DNA from: Bacillota bacterium
GTDB lineage: Bacteria; Bacillota; Clostridia; Christensenellales; Aristaeellaceae
Length of the DNA stretch: 51,253 nucleotides
Assembly: GCA_023425025.1 (NCBI GenBank)
Contig: JAFADG010000011.1
Location: forward strand, 1 to 51,253
Direction: 5' to 3'
Positions 23,864 through 32,611 of this stretch are shown here, piece after piece (position 1 is the stretch's first letter; every line of letters begins with the position of its first letter). A model generated the notes under the pieces. That model saw only the letters and a list, made by a program, of their open reading frames with translations. It had not been told where the DNA came from and did no database searches. The translations under genes were made by a program, and so were the position numbers.

Positions 23864-24646
23864 ATGAAGCTAACCTATACGGTACCTGATTTGACGTATT
23901 CGGCAAAGAATATCGCCGAATTTCTTGCCTTGAGCCGGTCGCTTCAGGGGGATACGTTTGCAGGCATGGGCAATGCCGTTTTTGCATTATATCCGGATAT
24001 CCGCGAAGATGAAATCAGACTTTTACCCCAATCCGATCTTGAAAAATACTGTATAGACCGACTTCGGTTTGAATACGAAGCAAACAGACCGAAGTTCATG
24101 CAAAATGCTGCCGCTTACCAGGGCATATGGGAGAAATACAGCAGTACCATAGCGCATGCATTCGGTGAAATATTCCAAGTGGATACAGCGAGTCATTACA
24201 ATGACATGATTGCACGCGTCACCCTGTGCCCCATATGTCCCAGATTCTTGCAAGACCGCTCGTTTGACATATTCCATCAATACAGTGCTGAAGGCTCGCT
24301 ATATGTGGCTCTTCATGAAATAACGCATTTTTTGTGGTTTGACACGTGGGGCAAGCTTTTTGACGATCCGCCGGAGCACTATGAACAGCCGCATTTTCCA
24401 TGGATTTTCAGCGAGCTGGCTATTGACGCAATCCTGCCGCACCCCCGGCTCAACAGCATAATTTTTGATAACCATCAAGCAAAATTTCCCGCATATCCGG
24501 AGTTTTATGAAATTCAAATTGGTGAACGGCCGCTTGTATCCATGTTTCGTGATTTATATGGCCGTCATACCATCAGTGGATTCATGCAGGAAGGATACCA
24601 TTTCCTGAACGAGAATAAAGCGCTGTTTGCACCTTTCTTCGGATAA
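23864..24646 (+). CDS. Hypothetical protein with HExxH zinc-metallopeptidase-like motif
   Basis: A 260-residue protein with an AAAGGAG site and no signal peptide or membrane span. HEITH at residues 151-155 lies in a predicted helix (SLYVALHEITHFLWF), with a candidate third ligand Glu184 in a following helix (WIFSELAIDAIL). This resembles gluzincin-type metallopeptidases (HExxH, ~28 residues, then E). A CPIC pair is at 122-125. I do not recognise the family. It is downstream of a GNAT remnant, 109 bases before the MATE gene. A cytoplasmic protease or hydrolase role is inferred from the motif only. Confidence 0.7.
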   Translation: MKLTYTVPDLTYSAKNIAEFLALSRSLQGDTFAGMGNAVFALYPDIREDEIRLLPQSDLEKYCIDRLRFEYEANRPKFMQNAAAYQGIWEKYSSTIAHAFGEIFQVDTASHYNDMIARVTLCPICPRFLQDRSFDIFHQYSAEGSLYVALHEITHFLWFDTWGKLFDDPPEHYEQPHFPWIFSELAIDAILPHPRLNSIIFDNHQAKFPAYPEFYEIQIGERPLVSMFRDLYGRHTISGFMQEGYHFLNENKALFAPFFG

Positions 24647-24755
24647 TCGCTCCATGCTGTCAATTTGGAGATGGCCGCCCTTCCCTTTACCTATAAAATA
24701 TGCTATCCTCATGCAATGGCACATCTTAGCTATATCCAGGAGAGGAACTGTCTTC

Positions 24756-26135
24756 ATGATACGTGACAAGCAGTTTTACCGCACGATCTTCCGCATTGCC
24801 ATCCCCGTTGCCTTTCAGTCCCTGATCTCCCTGCTGGTGGTGCTGGCGGATGACATCATGGTTTCCGGTTTGTCGAATGGGATATTGGCTCAGGCGGCGG
24901 TATCCCAGGTCAACGCCATTACCACCTTTTTTAATGCCACCTTGATGGGCCTGGTTGGCGGTTCGGGCGTTTTGATTTCGCAATATTGGGGCAAGCGGGA
25001 TTACAGCCGCATCAAAATGATCTTCTCCATCATCATTGCCCTATGCATGATTATCGCCCTGGCTTTTACAGGCGTGCTGCTGCTTTTTCCCAAGCTTGCG
25101 CTGGGGCTTATGTTCGACCCGCGCGAGCTTGAAACAGTTCAACTGGCGGCCGATTACATGGCGCTTATCTGTTTAAGCTACCTTCCCTTTGCCATAACGG
25201 CTGCCTTGACGGGCATGCTCCGCGCGGTGGAAGTCGTGAAGGTAACGCTGTATGTATCCCTGGCTTCGCTGTTTACCAACGTCATACTCAATTATGTGCT
25301 GATCTTTGGCAAGCTGGGCCTGCCGGCCCTGGGCGTACAGGGCGCCGCCATTGCCACCATTGCTGCCCGCCTGGTGGAGCTGGCCATCATATGGGTCTAT
25401 ACCTTTAAAAAGCAAAAGGCCATCGCCATTGCGCCCCGCGACCTTATGCGCACGGAAAAATGGCTGATACGCGATTATATACGCTATGGCCTGCCGGTGG
25501 GGCTGACCGATATGCAATGGTCTTTGATCGGCATGCTGAAAGCGGCGATCATCGGTCAAATGGGCGCGGCGTTTATGGCAGCCAACGGCATTGCTTCTTC
25601 CATGGCCAACCTTGGCACCATGTTCACCTTCGCCCTGGCCGGCGGCGCCAGCGTGGTTGTGGGAAAGGCTGTAGGCGCCGGTGAATACAAAAAGGTCCGC
25701 GAATACGCCAAGACCATTCAAATCATGTTCTTTTTCATTGGCCTCATTATGGCCGTGATCGTCTTCTTCCTGGGTGCGCCCTTTACACTGCTCTACGGCT
25801 CTGCCAAGGATCCGCAGGTTTTTTCCCTGAGCACCGCCATGATCTCCATACTGGCTGTTACGCTCATCGGCACCAGCTACCATGCCAGCTGCTTTGTGGG
25901 CATCAACAGAGGCGCCGGCGACAGCCGTTTTGTCATGCGGGTCGATATGATCTGCGGCTGGCTGATCGTGCTGCCGGCAACGGCCCTGGCCGCCTTTGTT
26001 TTCAAGGCGCCCCTGCCGGTCGTGTTTTTGTGCACACGCATTGACCAATGCTTCAAATGGATCATCGCCCTTGTCCGCCTGCGGGGCGACAAATGGATCA
26101 GGAACGTAACGCGCGACAAGGCAGCGCAAGCATAA
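24756..26135 (+). CDS. MATE family efflux transporter
   Basis: A 459-residue membrane protein with about 12 hydrophobic spans in two homologous halves, typical of MATE multidrug/toxin exporters driven by Na+ or H+. The first span region is IFRIAIPVAFQSLISLLVVLADDIMVSGL. The halves are separated by a basic loop near KKQKAIAIAPRDLMRTEKW. The start at 24756 (MIRDKQFYRTI) has AGGAGAGG upstream; the frame is open earlier without a site. A good terminator lies at 26159-26184. The substrate is unknown. Confidence 0.92.
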   Translation: MIRDKQFYRTIFRIAIPVAFQSLISLLVVLADDIMVSGLSNGILAQAAVSQVNAITTFFNATLMGLVGGSGVLISQYWGKRDYSRIKMIFSIIIALCMIIALAFTGVLLLFPKLALGLMFDPRELETVQLAADYMALICLSYLPFAITAALTGMLRAVEVVKVTLYVSLASLFTNVILNYVLIFGKLGLPALGVQGAAIATIAARLVELAIIWVYTFKKQKAIAIAPRDLMRTEKWLIRDYIRYGLPVGLTDMQWSLIGMLKAAIIGQMGAAFMAANGIASSMANLGTMFTFALAGGASVVVGKAVGAGEYKKVREYAKTIQIMFFFIGLIMAVIVFFLGAPFTLLYGSAKDPQVFSLSTAMISILAVTLIGTSYHASCFVGINRGAGDSRFVMRVDMICGWLIVLPATALAAFVFKAPLPVVFLCTRIDQCFKWIIALVRLRGDKWIRNVTRDKAAQA

Positions 26136-26158
26136 TGATGATGAATATGCCAGCCTTT

Positions 26159-26184
26159 TAAAAGCCGGGAAGCCCGGCTTTTTT
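26159..26184 (+). terminator. Terminator of the MATE gene
   Basis: AAGCCGGG-aag-CCCGGCTT hairpin followed by TTTT; a classic intrinsic terminator. Confidence 0.85.
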
Positions 26185-26269
26185 GCTGCGCCGCCCCATG
26201 AACAAGCCCGCGCAAATCCTGCTCTCCATGCATAATGATATAAGGAGACCACTATAGGGAGGAATCCAA

Positions 26270-27358
26270 ATGCCTTTGGAAGAGTTTGATGATCTGCCTC
26301 GCGGCATGGTATATATGATGACCAACAGCACTGTGGAAAACGAGATTGCGGCTTTCCGCAGGCACGACGACGGCACACTGGCGTTTCGCACCTTTTACCC
26401 TACCGGCGGGCAAGGCACAGGGCCTTCTTCCGCCAACGGCATCGACCCGCTTGTTTCCCAAGGGTCCCTGATCCTCTCCCGCCGCAGACGGTTTTTATTT
26501 GCCGTCAACGCGGGCAGCAACACCATTACCAGCTTCCGCGTCATGCAGGACGGCGGGCTGGTGCGCGCCTCCGTTGTTTATTCCGGCGGCGTTATGCCCA
26601 ACAGCCTGACCATATACAAAAACATCCTGTATGTGACCAATGCCGGCAATCAAAGTCAAGGCGTGGCCGCCAATATCACCGGCTTTTATGTGGACCGCTG
26701 CGGCGTGCTGACCATGCTGCCGGACTCCACGCGCTTGCTGAGCACCGCATACGCCCAGCCCGCCTGCATTTTGTTCAGCCCCAGCGGCAGACACTTGGTC
26801 GTATCGGAGCTTGCCACCAACAGACTGACTGTATTTTGCGTTGACAGAAGCGGGTATGCTTCGCTGCAGTATATCAACGCCTCATACGGGGCCGGTCCCT
26901 TTGGCATGGTATTCCGCAGAGACGGTCTGCTTCTGGTCGCGGAAGCCGGCTCAAACGCCCTTTCATCCTATTGGCTCAATGCCAACGGAACGCTGTCGGT
27001 GATCAGCGGATCGGTATCCACCGGGCAAAACGCCACCTGCTGGGTTTCCCTCTCCAGGTCCGGCCGGCATGCCTACACCTCCAATACCGGCAGCCGAACC
27101 ATATCCACCTTCCGCGTAAGCGATAACGGCGTTCTGACATTTATCCGCAACACGTATTCCACATTTTTGGAAGAGGATGGCGGCGCGCCCATTGACAACG
27201 CCATCAGCGCGAACGGAAGGTATTTCTATGCCTTAAACGGCAACGAAGGAACCATTTCGGCCTTCAAAATCTGCGACCGTGGGGTACTGGCAAGAATTCA
27301 AGTGGCCGGCAACGAAGATATTCCGATTCTGGGGACCCAAGGATTGGCCGTCATCTGA
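26270..27358 (+). CDS. Lactonase-family (PF10282-like) seven-bladed beta-propeller
   Basis: A 362-residue protein with repeated blades (e.g. LFAVNAGSNTITSFRV, LVVSELATNRLTVFCVD, AYTSNTGSRTISTFRVSDNG, FYALNGNEGTISAFKI). They match the 6-phosphogluconolactonase (YbhE/YkgB)-type lactonase family, but sequence alone does not establish lactonase activity; many relatives are uncharacterised. There is no signal peptide. The start at 26270 has GGAGG. A SodC-like gene follows 41 bases after its stop, suggesting cotranscription. Confidence 0.85.
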   Translation: MPLEEFDDLPRGMVYMMTNSTVENEIAAFRRHDDGTLAFRTFYPTGGQGTGPSSANGIDPLVSQGSLILSRRRRFLFAVNAGSNTITSFRVMQDGGLVRASVVYSGGVMPNSLTIYKNILYVTNAGNQSQGVAANITGFYVDRCGVLTMLPDSTRLLSTAYAQPACILFSPSGRHLVVSELATNRLTVFCVDRSGYASLQYINASYGAGPFGMVFRRDGLLLVAEAGSNALSSYWLNANGTLSVISGSVSTGQNATCWVSLSRSGRHAYTSNTGSRTISTFRVSDNGVLTFIRNTYSTFLEEDGGAPIDNAISANGRYFYALNGNEGTISAFKICDRGVLARIQVAGNEDIPILGTQGLAVI

Positions 27359-27399
27359 TTTTTGCCAGGCATACGTTAAGAAAATATGGAGTGAAACAA

Positions 27400-27903
27400 A
27401 TGCTTTTAAGTGATACCGGCATGACAAACCCAACCACCGCGACAAAGGCCATTGCCAATGTGGCAGGCAGCGCGGCTTATCCCAACATCCGCGGAACGGT
27501 TGTTTTCAAAGAAGCGGTGGGAGGCACGTATGTGCAGGCGGATATCGCCGGCCTGCCGCAAACGCAAACAAACTTTTTCGCCTTCCATCTGCACTCGGGC
27601 AATTGCGGCGGAACGCCGCTGACCAACGCGTCCGGCGTTGTGACCGACTATTTCCCGCAATCGGGAGAGCATTACAACCCCACCAACCAGCCGCATCCCA
27701 ACCACGCCGGCGACTTCCCCGTGATGCTGGCTGCCCCCACCAAGGGCGGATCGGCCCACCTGAGCTTCTTTACTCCCCGCTTCAAGGTTGGCGAGGCGGT
27801 AGGCCGGGCGGTCATCATCCATGATCAGCCGGATGATTACAGAACACAGCCGGCCGGCGATTCGGGCATGAAGATTGCCTGCGGCAACGTGATTTCCAGA
27901 TAA
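27400..27903 (+). CDS. Cu/Zn superoxide dismutase-like protein
   Basis: A 167-residue SodC-fold protein. All metal-ligand positions can be assigned: H63 and H65 (FAFHLHSGN), H91 (GEHYNP), H99, H102 and D105 (PHPNHAGD), and H141 (IIHDQPDD). The disulfide pair C69/C161 and the active-site-type R148 are also present. The zinc loop is shorter than in classical SodC. There is no signal peptide, unlike typical bacterial SodC, so a cytoplasmic or coat location is possible. Start 27400 is eight bases from GGAG. It would convert superoxide to H2O2 and O2 if metallated. Confidence 0.85.
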   Translation: MLLSDTGMTNPTTATKAIANVAGSAAYPNIRGTVVFKEAVGGTYVQADIAGLPQTQTNFFAFHLHSGNCGGTPLTNASGVVTDYFPQSGEHYNPTNQPHPNHAGDFPVMLAAPTKGGSAHLSFFTPRFKVGEAVGRAVIIHDQPDDYRTQPAGDSGMKIACGNVISR

Positions 27904-27909
27904 AGAAAT

Positions 27910-27959
27910 CCCGCGCCTTAACGTATGATCGTATAAGGCGCGGGAGTATTTATTTCTTT
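27910..27959 (+). terminator. Terminator between the SOD-like gene and the convergent membrane gene
   Basis: 11-bp stem CCCGCGCCTTA/TAAGGCGCGGG with a 13-base loop, followed by AGTATTTATTTCTTT. It ends six bases before the stop of the opposing gene and may serve both. Confidence 0.85.
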
Positions 27960-27965
27960 CGCAGT

Positions 27966-28334
27966 CTAGAACAGGTGCTGCGCGGCAGCCCTTGCCAGCG
28001 TGGCCTGACGCCCGGGAAAAAACGATGACAGCAAGCTGTACACATGCTGGGAGCCCACCTTCTCGAAAGGAGCTACCCGCCGCAATACCGAAAGCCCCAT
28101 CGCGGAAAGGACCAGCGGAATAAAGTCTGTGCGGGATATATGGAAGCTCAGGCCAACCAGGACACACCACGCGACCTCGGCAGCGGCCGACAGCAAAAGG
28201 GCGGAACCGGCCTTCTTCCGTCCATCGCTTGACGATCTGCCATAAGCAGCAAGCATCAGGATACAGCGGATGACCACCGAAAGACATACAAGATAGTAGC
28301 CGACGGAAAAGATGATCGATACGACTTCAGCCAC
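27966..28334 (-). CDS. Small membrane protein of unknown function
   Basis: A 122-residue protein starting at GTG with AAGGGGG upstream. Hydrophobic segments at ~3-30 (VVSIIFSVGYYLVCLSVVIRC), ~43-65 and a weaker one at ~72-86 suggest two or three membrane spans, followed by a basic tail (FFPGRQATLARAAAQHLF). I recognise no family. It is convergent with the SOD-like gene. Confidence 0.55.
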   Translation of the reverse strand: MAEVVSIIFSVGYYLVCLSVVIRCILMLAAYGRSSSDGRKKAGSALLLSAAAEVAWCVLVGLSFHISRTDFIPLVLSAMGLSVLRRVAPFEKVGSQHVYSLLSSFFPGRQATLARAAAQHLF

Positions 28335-28458
28335 TGTGTTTCCCCCTTGCGCATCTTTTGTTCACAGGACGATGACCCGCACAAGCCTGCTCCGATCCGT
28401 CACGGTGCAACAAAGGCATGAAAGCCATTGACCATGGACAGCAAGCGAAACTGTGCGC

Positions 28459-29802
28459 TTACGCGCCCGCCACCGGCATCTCCCCCGCGTCCACAGAAGG
28501 GCTGCCGACACTGCTGCCCGGGAACTTCAAATCGCTGCCGACTGCTTGAATATTTTTCAGCAGCTGATAGAAATTTCCTGCGATTGTAATCTGTTCGACA
28601 GCATCTTCCTTTTTTCCTTCTTTTACCGTATAGCCTTTTGCCAGCAGGGAAAAATCACCGCTGACGCTGTTGGCGCCGCTGTGCAGGCCGCTCAATTCGG
28701 TAATCACAAGGCCATTGCCCATTTTTTGCGTAAGTGCCGTCAAATCGTCGGCGCCGGGCTTGAAAAAGAAGTTGGTCGGCGATACCCGCACCGGCGCGCT
28801 GTAGCTTGCCTTGCTGGCATTGCCGGTGGTTTGAACGCCATCCTTCTGCGCGGTTTTCAGGTTGTACAGCAGCGTTTTCAATACGCCGTTTTCAATGACG
28901 GCCTTGGTTTTGCATGCGACACCCTCCGCGTCAAAGGGACGGCTTCCCTCCCCGTAGGGCAGCAGCGGATCATCCATCAGCGTCACGCAATCCGCCGCGA
29001 TCGTTTCACCAACGCGGCCCTTCAGCAGGGATAATCCATGCTGCGTGTTCTCGGCGGAAAACAGCCCGGAGAAGGTATCCAGCAGCTCGGCCATGGCTCC
29101 GTTTTCCAGGATCACGCGGTACGTGCCGCTTAAAACCGGCTTGCCCTTTAAGCCGAAAACGGCCTTTTCCACAGCGGATTCCGCCAGCTTTTTGTAATCG
29201 AGCTTGGAAAAATCGTGGGAGATGGCGATGTCAAAGGCCGTGCTGGCCTTTTCCCCCTCCCTGGCCACCGCCTGCAGGTATGCGCCGCAGTAATTCCCCT
29301 CAAACTGAATATCCAGCCCATACGTATTTTTGATGCGGACCGCGCCTTTGCCCGACAGCACGGTGTTATATTTGATCTGCTTTACGCGCTCATCGGCGCC
29401 AAGCGCCGCCTTTTCCATGTTCAGCGCAAAGGAAAGCTTTTGCTCGGGCGTTACAAGATCCAACTCCGGATTGTAAAGCTCTACGCTGGGGTAAATCTCA
29501 TCACCGGCATAAATGAACTGCTTGTCTTCCTCTTCGGAGAGGGAGGCGCTTTCCAGCACGCCTTGCACAAGCTGTCCGACCGCTTGGTCATCCATCACCT
29601 CGGTGGACGCATACCCCATCTTTCCTTGATACAGGCCCCGCAGGGACAGGCCCCTTGTGGTATTGACGGCGTATTGTATGATCTCCTGCTGGGCGGAAAC
29701 AGCCTTGAAGCTGTCGCCGGAGGCCACATACACCTCGGCGGCTTCAATGCCTTTAGTCAATGCAGATTGTATAAGTTTATCCAAAAAAGCATCCAATGTC
29801 AT
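28459..29802 (-). CDS. TldE/PmbA-type metallopeptidase partner subunit
   Basis: A 447-residue PmbA/TldE protein. It lacks the HExxxH motif of TldD, as expected for the partner subunit. It shares the family fold (GLSLRGLYQGKMGYASTE... VRIKNTYGLDIQFEGNYCGAYL, in parts) and ends GNASKASYSAPVRVSPTNFFFKPG and FSLLAKGYTVKEGKKE. TldD/TldE heterodimers cleave unfolded peptides through a zinc site in TldD, and are known for microcin maturation and CcdA degradation. The start at 29802 follows AGGAGGG and lies 14 bases after tldD. Confidence 0.92.
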   Translation of the reverse strand: MTLDAFLDKLIQSALTKGIEAAEVYVASGDSFKAVSAQQEIIQYAVNTTRGLSLRGLYQGKMGYASTEVMDDQAVGQLVQGVLESASLSEEEDKQFIYAGDEIYPSVELYNPELDLVTPEQKLSFALNMEKAALGADERVKQIKYNTVLSGKGAVRIKNTYGLDIQFEGNYCGAYLQAVAREGEKASTAFDIAISHDFSKLDYKKLAESAVEKAVFGLKGKPVLSGTYRVILENGAMAELLDTFSGLFSAENTQHGLSLLKGRVGETIAADCVTLMDDPLLPYGEGSRPFDAEGVACKTKAVIENGVLKTLLYNLKTAQKDGVQTTGNASKASYSAPVRVSPTNFFFKPGADDLTALTQKMGNGLVITELSGLHSGANSVSGDFSLLAKGYTVKEGKKEDAVEQITIAGNFYQLLKNIQAVGSDLKFPGSSVGSPSVDAGEMPVAGA

Positions 29803-29816
29803 GGTTTCACTCCCTC

Positions 29817-31196
29817 CTACCTTCCGCCCACGGTCAAACGGCTGACGCGGATCATGGGCTGACCGACGTTGGTGGGTACGCTGCCGCTGACGCTGCCGCA
29901 CATGCCTTGAGACATTTGCATATCGTGCCCGACCCGGTCAATCTGCTTGAGCACTTGCGAGCCCCTGCCGATGAGAGATGCGCCGCGTACCGGGGAATCG
30001 ATCTTCCCGTCCTTCACCAGATAGCCTTCCATGACATTAAAGTTGAATTCGCCTGTTGCGGGATCCACCGATCCGCCGCCCATACGCCTGGCGTACAGCC
30101 CATCGCCCATGGTGCGGATCATTTCCTGCTCGTCATCCCGGCCCGCGGCAATGTAGGTATTGCGCATGCGGGAGGTGGGCGCAAAAGCATAGCTTTCCCT
30201 GCGGCTTGAGCCGGTGCTGGGCATATTCATGCGCCGGCCGTTAAGCTTGTCGATCATATAGTTTTTCAAAACGCCGTTTTCAATCAGCACCAGCCTGTTG
30301 GTGGGCGTGCCCTCATCGTCTATGTTCAGGCTGCCCCATTCATTGGGCATGGTCCCGTCGTCGATGGCCGTAACACAGTCCGCCGCAATTTTTTGGCCAA
30401 GCTTGCCGGCAAACTCGCTGGTGCCAAAGGCCACCGACGTAGCTTCCAGGCTGTGCCCGCAGGCCTCGTGGAAAATGACGCCGCCAAACCCGTTATCAAT
30501 GACAACGGGCATCACGCCCGCCCGGCAGACCGGCGCGTGAAGCATGGTGACGGCAATATCCGCCGCTTCCTTGCCGACTTTTTCTGGATCGACCCTGTGG
30601 TCGAACAATTCAAAGCCCGTCATGGCGCCGGGATTGCTGGTGCCCGTCTGATTCTCCGTGCCGTCGGAGGCGACAGCGGAACAGGCCAGGCGGGAATAGA
30701 CGCGCCTGTCGCTGGTGAAAAGCCCCTCGCTGTTGGCGATCCATACATCCTGCTCGGAGTCCGTATACCCAAGCACCACTTGCTTGATCTCTTGCGAGGC
30801 GGAGGCCGCGGCATGGGCCGCCCGCAATTTTTCAGCCTTCTTTGCCGCCTTCACGGCGGTGGGAAGCTGCGCGATGGGATGGATGGATATGACTTCCTTG
30901 ATTTGAAGCGGCGCGGGCACGTGGGGCGCGGCGTTTTTCACGGCCGCGGCAGCGCGGCGTGCGCATTCCAGAAGCCCTTCCCGGGAGGTGTCGTTGGTGT
31001 ACACATACACCGCCGTAAGGTTTTGAAACACCCGGACGCCGGCGCCATGCCGCCTGCCGCTCAAAACCGTGTCCAGCTTTCCGCCGCGCATTTGCAGCGC
31101 ATGGTTCCGCCTGTCCTCCAGGAAAATTTCGGCGAAATCGCCGCCTGTTTTCATGGCCTCGGCCAATACGTCAAAGGCCGTTTGTTTTTCCAGCAT
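29817..31196 (-). CDS. tldD: TldD metallopeptidase
   Basis: A 459-residue peptidase subunit with the zinc motif HEACGH (in GGVIFHEACGHSLEATSV) and downstream TldD signatures such as DGTMPNEWGSLNIDDEGTP and YMIDKLNGRRMNMPSTGSSRRE. The start at 31196 is chosen over 31202 because GGAGG is then seven bases away. It is first of a two-gene operon with tldE. In bacteria without microcins the natural substrates are unknown, possibly modified peptides. Confidence 0.93.
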   Translation of the reverse strand: MLEKQTAFDVLAEAMKTGGDFAEIFLEDRRNHALQMRGGKLDTVLSGRRHGAGVRVFQNLTAVYVYTNDTSREGLLECARRAAAAVKNAAPHVPAPLQIKEVISIHPIAQLPTAVKAAKKAEKLRAAHAAASASQEIKQVVLGYTDSEQDVWIANSEGLFTSDRRVYSRLACSAVASDGTENQTGTSNPGAMTGFELFDHRVDPEKVGKEAADIAVTMLHAPVCRAGVMPVVIDNGFGGVIFHEACGHSLEATSVAFGTSEFAGKLGQKIAADCVTAIDDGTMPNEWGSLNIDDEGTPTNRLVLIENGVLKNYMIDKLNGRRMNMPSTGSSRRESYAFAPTSRMRNTYIAAGRDDEQEMIRTMGDGLYARRMGGGSVDPATGEFNFNVMEGYLVKDGKIDSPVRGASLIGRGSQVLKQIDRVGHDMQMSQGMCGSVSGSVPTNVGQPMIRVSRLTVGGR

Positions 31197-31250
31197 GCAC
31201 ATTCCTCCAAGCGTTCTTCTGTGCTTAATATGTCCCCAAAACCGGATGTA

Positions 31251-31904
31251 TTACACAATCAAAGCGGCCAAGTCAATATCCTTCAGCGAATCGGCTGTAA
31301 TGGTCGCCTTTTTGTTCCGCGCGGCAAAGCCCACGCCCAGCACCCGCATGTTCCCGTTCAGGGCGGCTTCCACGCCGGCGTCGGCGTCTTCCACCACCAG
31401 GCAATTTTCGGCCGGCAGCTTTAACAGCTCTGCCGCAAGCAGGAAAACCTCCGGGTCAGGCTTGCTGTTTTTGATGTGGTTGCCATCCGCCACGGCGTCA
31501 AAGAAGCCGCCAAGGCCGATTTGCTGCAATATGACCGGCGTGTTTTTGCTGGAGGAGCCGATGGCCAGCAGAATGCCCTTTGCACGCAGCGCCTTGAGCG
31601 TATGAAGCGCGCCCGGCAGGATGGCGTCGGGCGTGATCTTCATCACAAGCTGCTTGTACACTTCATTCTTTTCCGTTGCCATGGCCAGCTTTTCATCTTG
31701 CGTATAGGCGCGGCCCGCCCTTTCCAGCAGGATTTCCAGGCTCTCCATACGGCTGACGCCGCGAAGCCGTTCGTTGATTTTACGGTCAAAGTAAATCCCC
31801 TGCTGATCGGCCAGCTGCTTCCAGGCCTCATAATGGCAGTCGTCCGTGGATACGATGACGCCGTCCAGGTCAAAGATCACGGCTTTGATATCCTTCAAGT
31901 GCAT
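31251..31904 (-). CDS. pgmB: Beta-phosphoglucomutase (HAD family)
   Basis: A 217-residue HAD hydrolase-fold enzyme interconverting beta-glucose 1-phosphate and glucose 6-phosphate. Motif I is FDLDGVIVSTDDCHYEAW, with the nucleophile Asp and general acid Asp; motif II is AIGSSSKNT; motifs III/IV are NSKPDPEVFLLAAE and VVEDADAGVEAAL. The cap segment RLRGVSRMESL is characteristic of the mutase subfamily. No maltose or trehalose phosphorylase gene is adjacent; it follows the TPR gene after a 14-base gap. Confidence 0.9.
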   Translation of the reverse strand: MHLKDIKAVIFDLDGVIVSTDDCHYEAWKQLADQQGIYFDRKINERLRGVSRMESLEILLERAGRAYTQDEKLAMATEKNEVYKQLVMKITPDAILPGALHTLKALRAKGILLAIGSSSKNTPVILQQIGLGGFFDAVADGNHIKNSKPDPEVFLLAAELLKLPAENCLVVEDADAGVEAALNGNMRVLGVGFAARNKKATITADSLKDIDLAALIV

Positions 31905-31918
31905 ACGCGTTCCCTCCG

Positions 31919-32611
31919 TTATGCCTTTAAACCGTCGAGGGTCTTTTGTACAAGCTCGCGGGTGGCATGATTGAGGGGCGAAAAGCGGCCTTCCAGCGCT
32001 TTTTCCAATTTCTCCGCCGCGGCTTCTTTGTTGCCCGCCTCTATGTCATACAGCGAAAGAAAATACAGCGTGTCGATCTGGGTGGGCTTTTCCTTCAGCG
32101 CCTTCTCAAAATAAGGCTTTGCCGCTTCTTTGTCCCCTGCCAGGCGGTACAGTGCCTGGCCCATGTTATCCAGCGACACTGCGTCGGAATCATCATACTC
32201 CAGTGCCTGCTCAATAAAGGCCTTTGCTTTTTCCAGATCGCCGTTTTCCACGTACAGATAGCCAAGCGTATTGTAAATGAGCCCGCTGGGATTGCGCTGG
32301 TGCTGCTTTTCCATCAGCTCGACGGCGCGGGGCATATCCCCCAACTTATAGCAGGCCACGGCATAATTCATGAACAGCTGCTGGCGTTGGGCCTCGCTGA
32401 GCCCCGGCGCTTTTTGGGTTTTTACCAGCACCTCTTTGGCCCGCTCATATTCGCCGCCGCGCAGCAGCATAACGGAATAGGCCAGCATGTACTGGGGGGA
32501 ATTCATGCCGGCGGCCAAAGCCTCCTCATACAGCTTCTTCGCGGCTTCCATATCGCCCTTCGACTGCCTGGCAATCGCCATGCGGCCCTTGATATTGCCC
32601 ATAAAACTCAT
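31919..32611 (-). CDS. Tetratricopeptide-repeat protein
   Basis: A 230-residue protein of about five to six TPR units, e.g. GDMEAAKKLYEEALAAG, GDMPRAVELMEKQHQRNP, GDLEKAKAFIEQALEYD, GDKEAAKPYFEKALKE, GNKEAAAEKLEKALEG. There is no signal peptide; the N-terminus MSFMGNIKGRMAIARQ is weakly amphipathic. Its ATG overlaps the TGA of mrfB (ATGA), so it is translationally coupled. TPRs scaffold protein-protein contacts; a link to MrfB is suggested by coupling only. Confidence 0.85.
   Translation of the reverse strand: MSFMGNIKGRMAIARQSKGDMEAAKKLYEEALAAGMNSPQYMLAYSVMLLRGGEYERAKEVLVKTQKAPGLSEAQRQQLFMNYAVACYKLGDMPRAVELMEKQHQRNPSGLIYNTLGYLYVENGDLEKAKAFIEQALEYDDSDAVSLDNMGQALYRLAGDKEAAKPYFEKALKEKPTQIDTLYFLSLYDIEAGNKEAAAEKLEKALEGRFSPLNHATRELVQKTLDGLKA

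Noticed and set aside
25173..26378. Minus-strand frame of 401 codons opposite the MATE gene
   Set aside because: Composition is a typical antisense shadow (His/Gln/Gly-rich), and the opposite strand is a clear MATE transporter.
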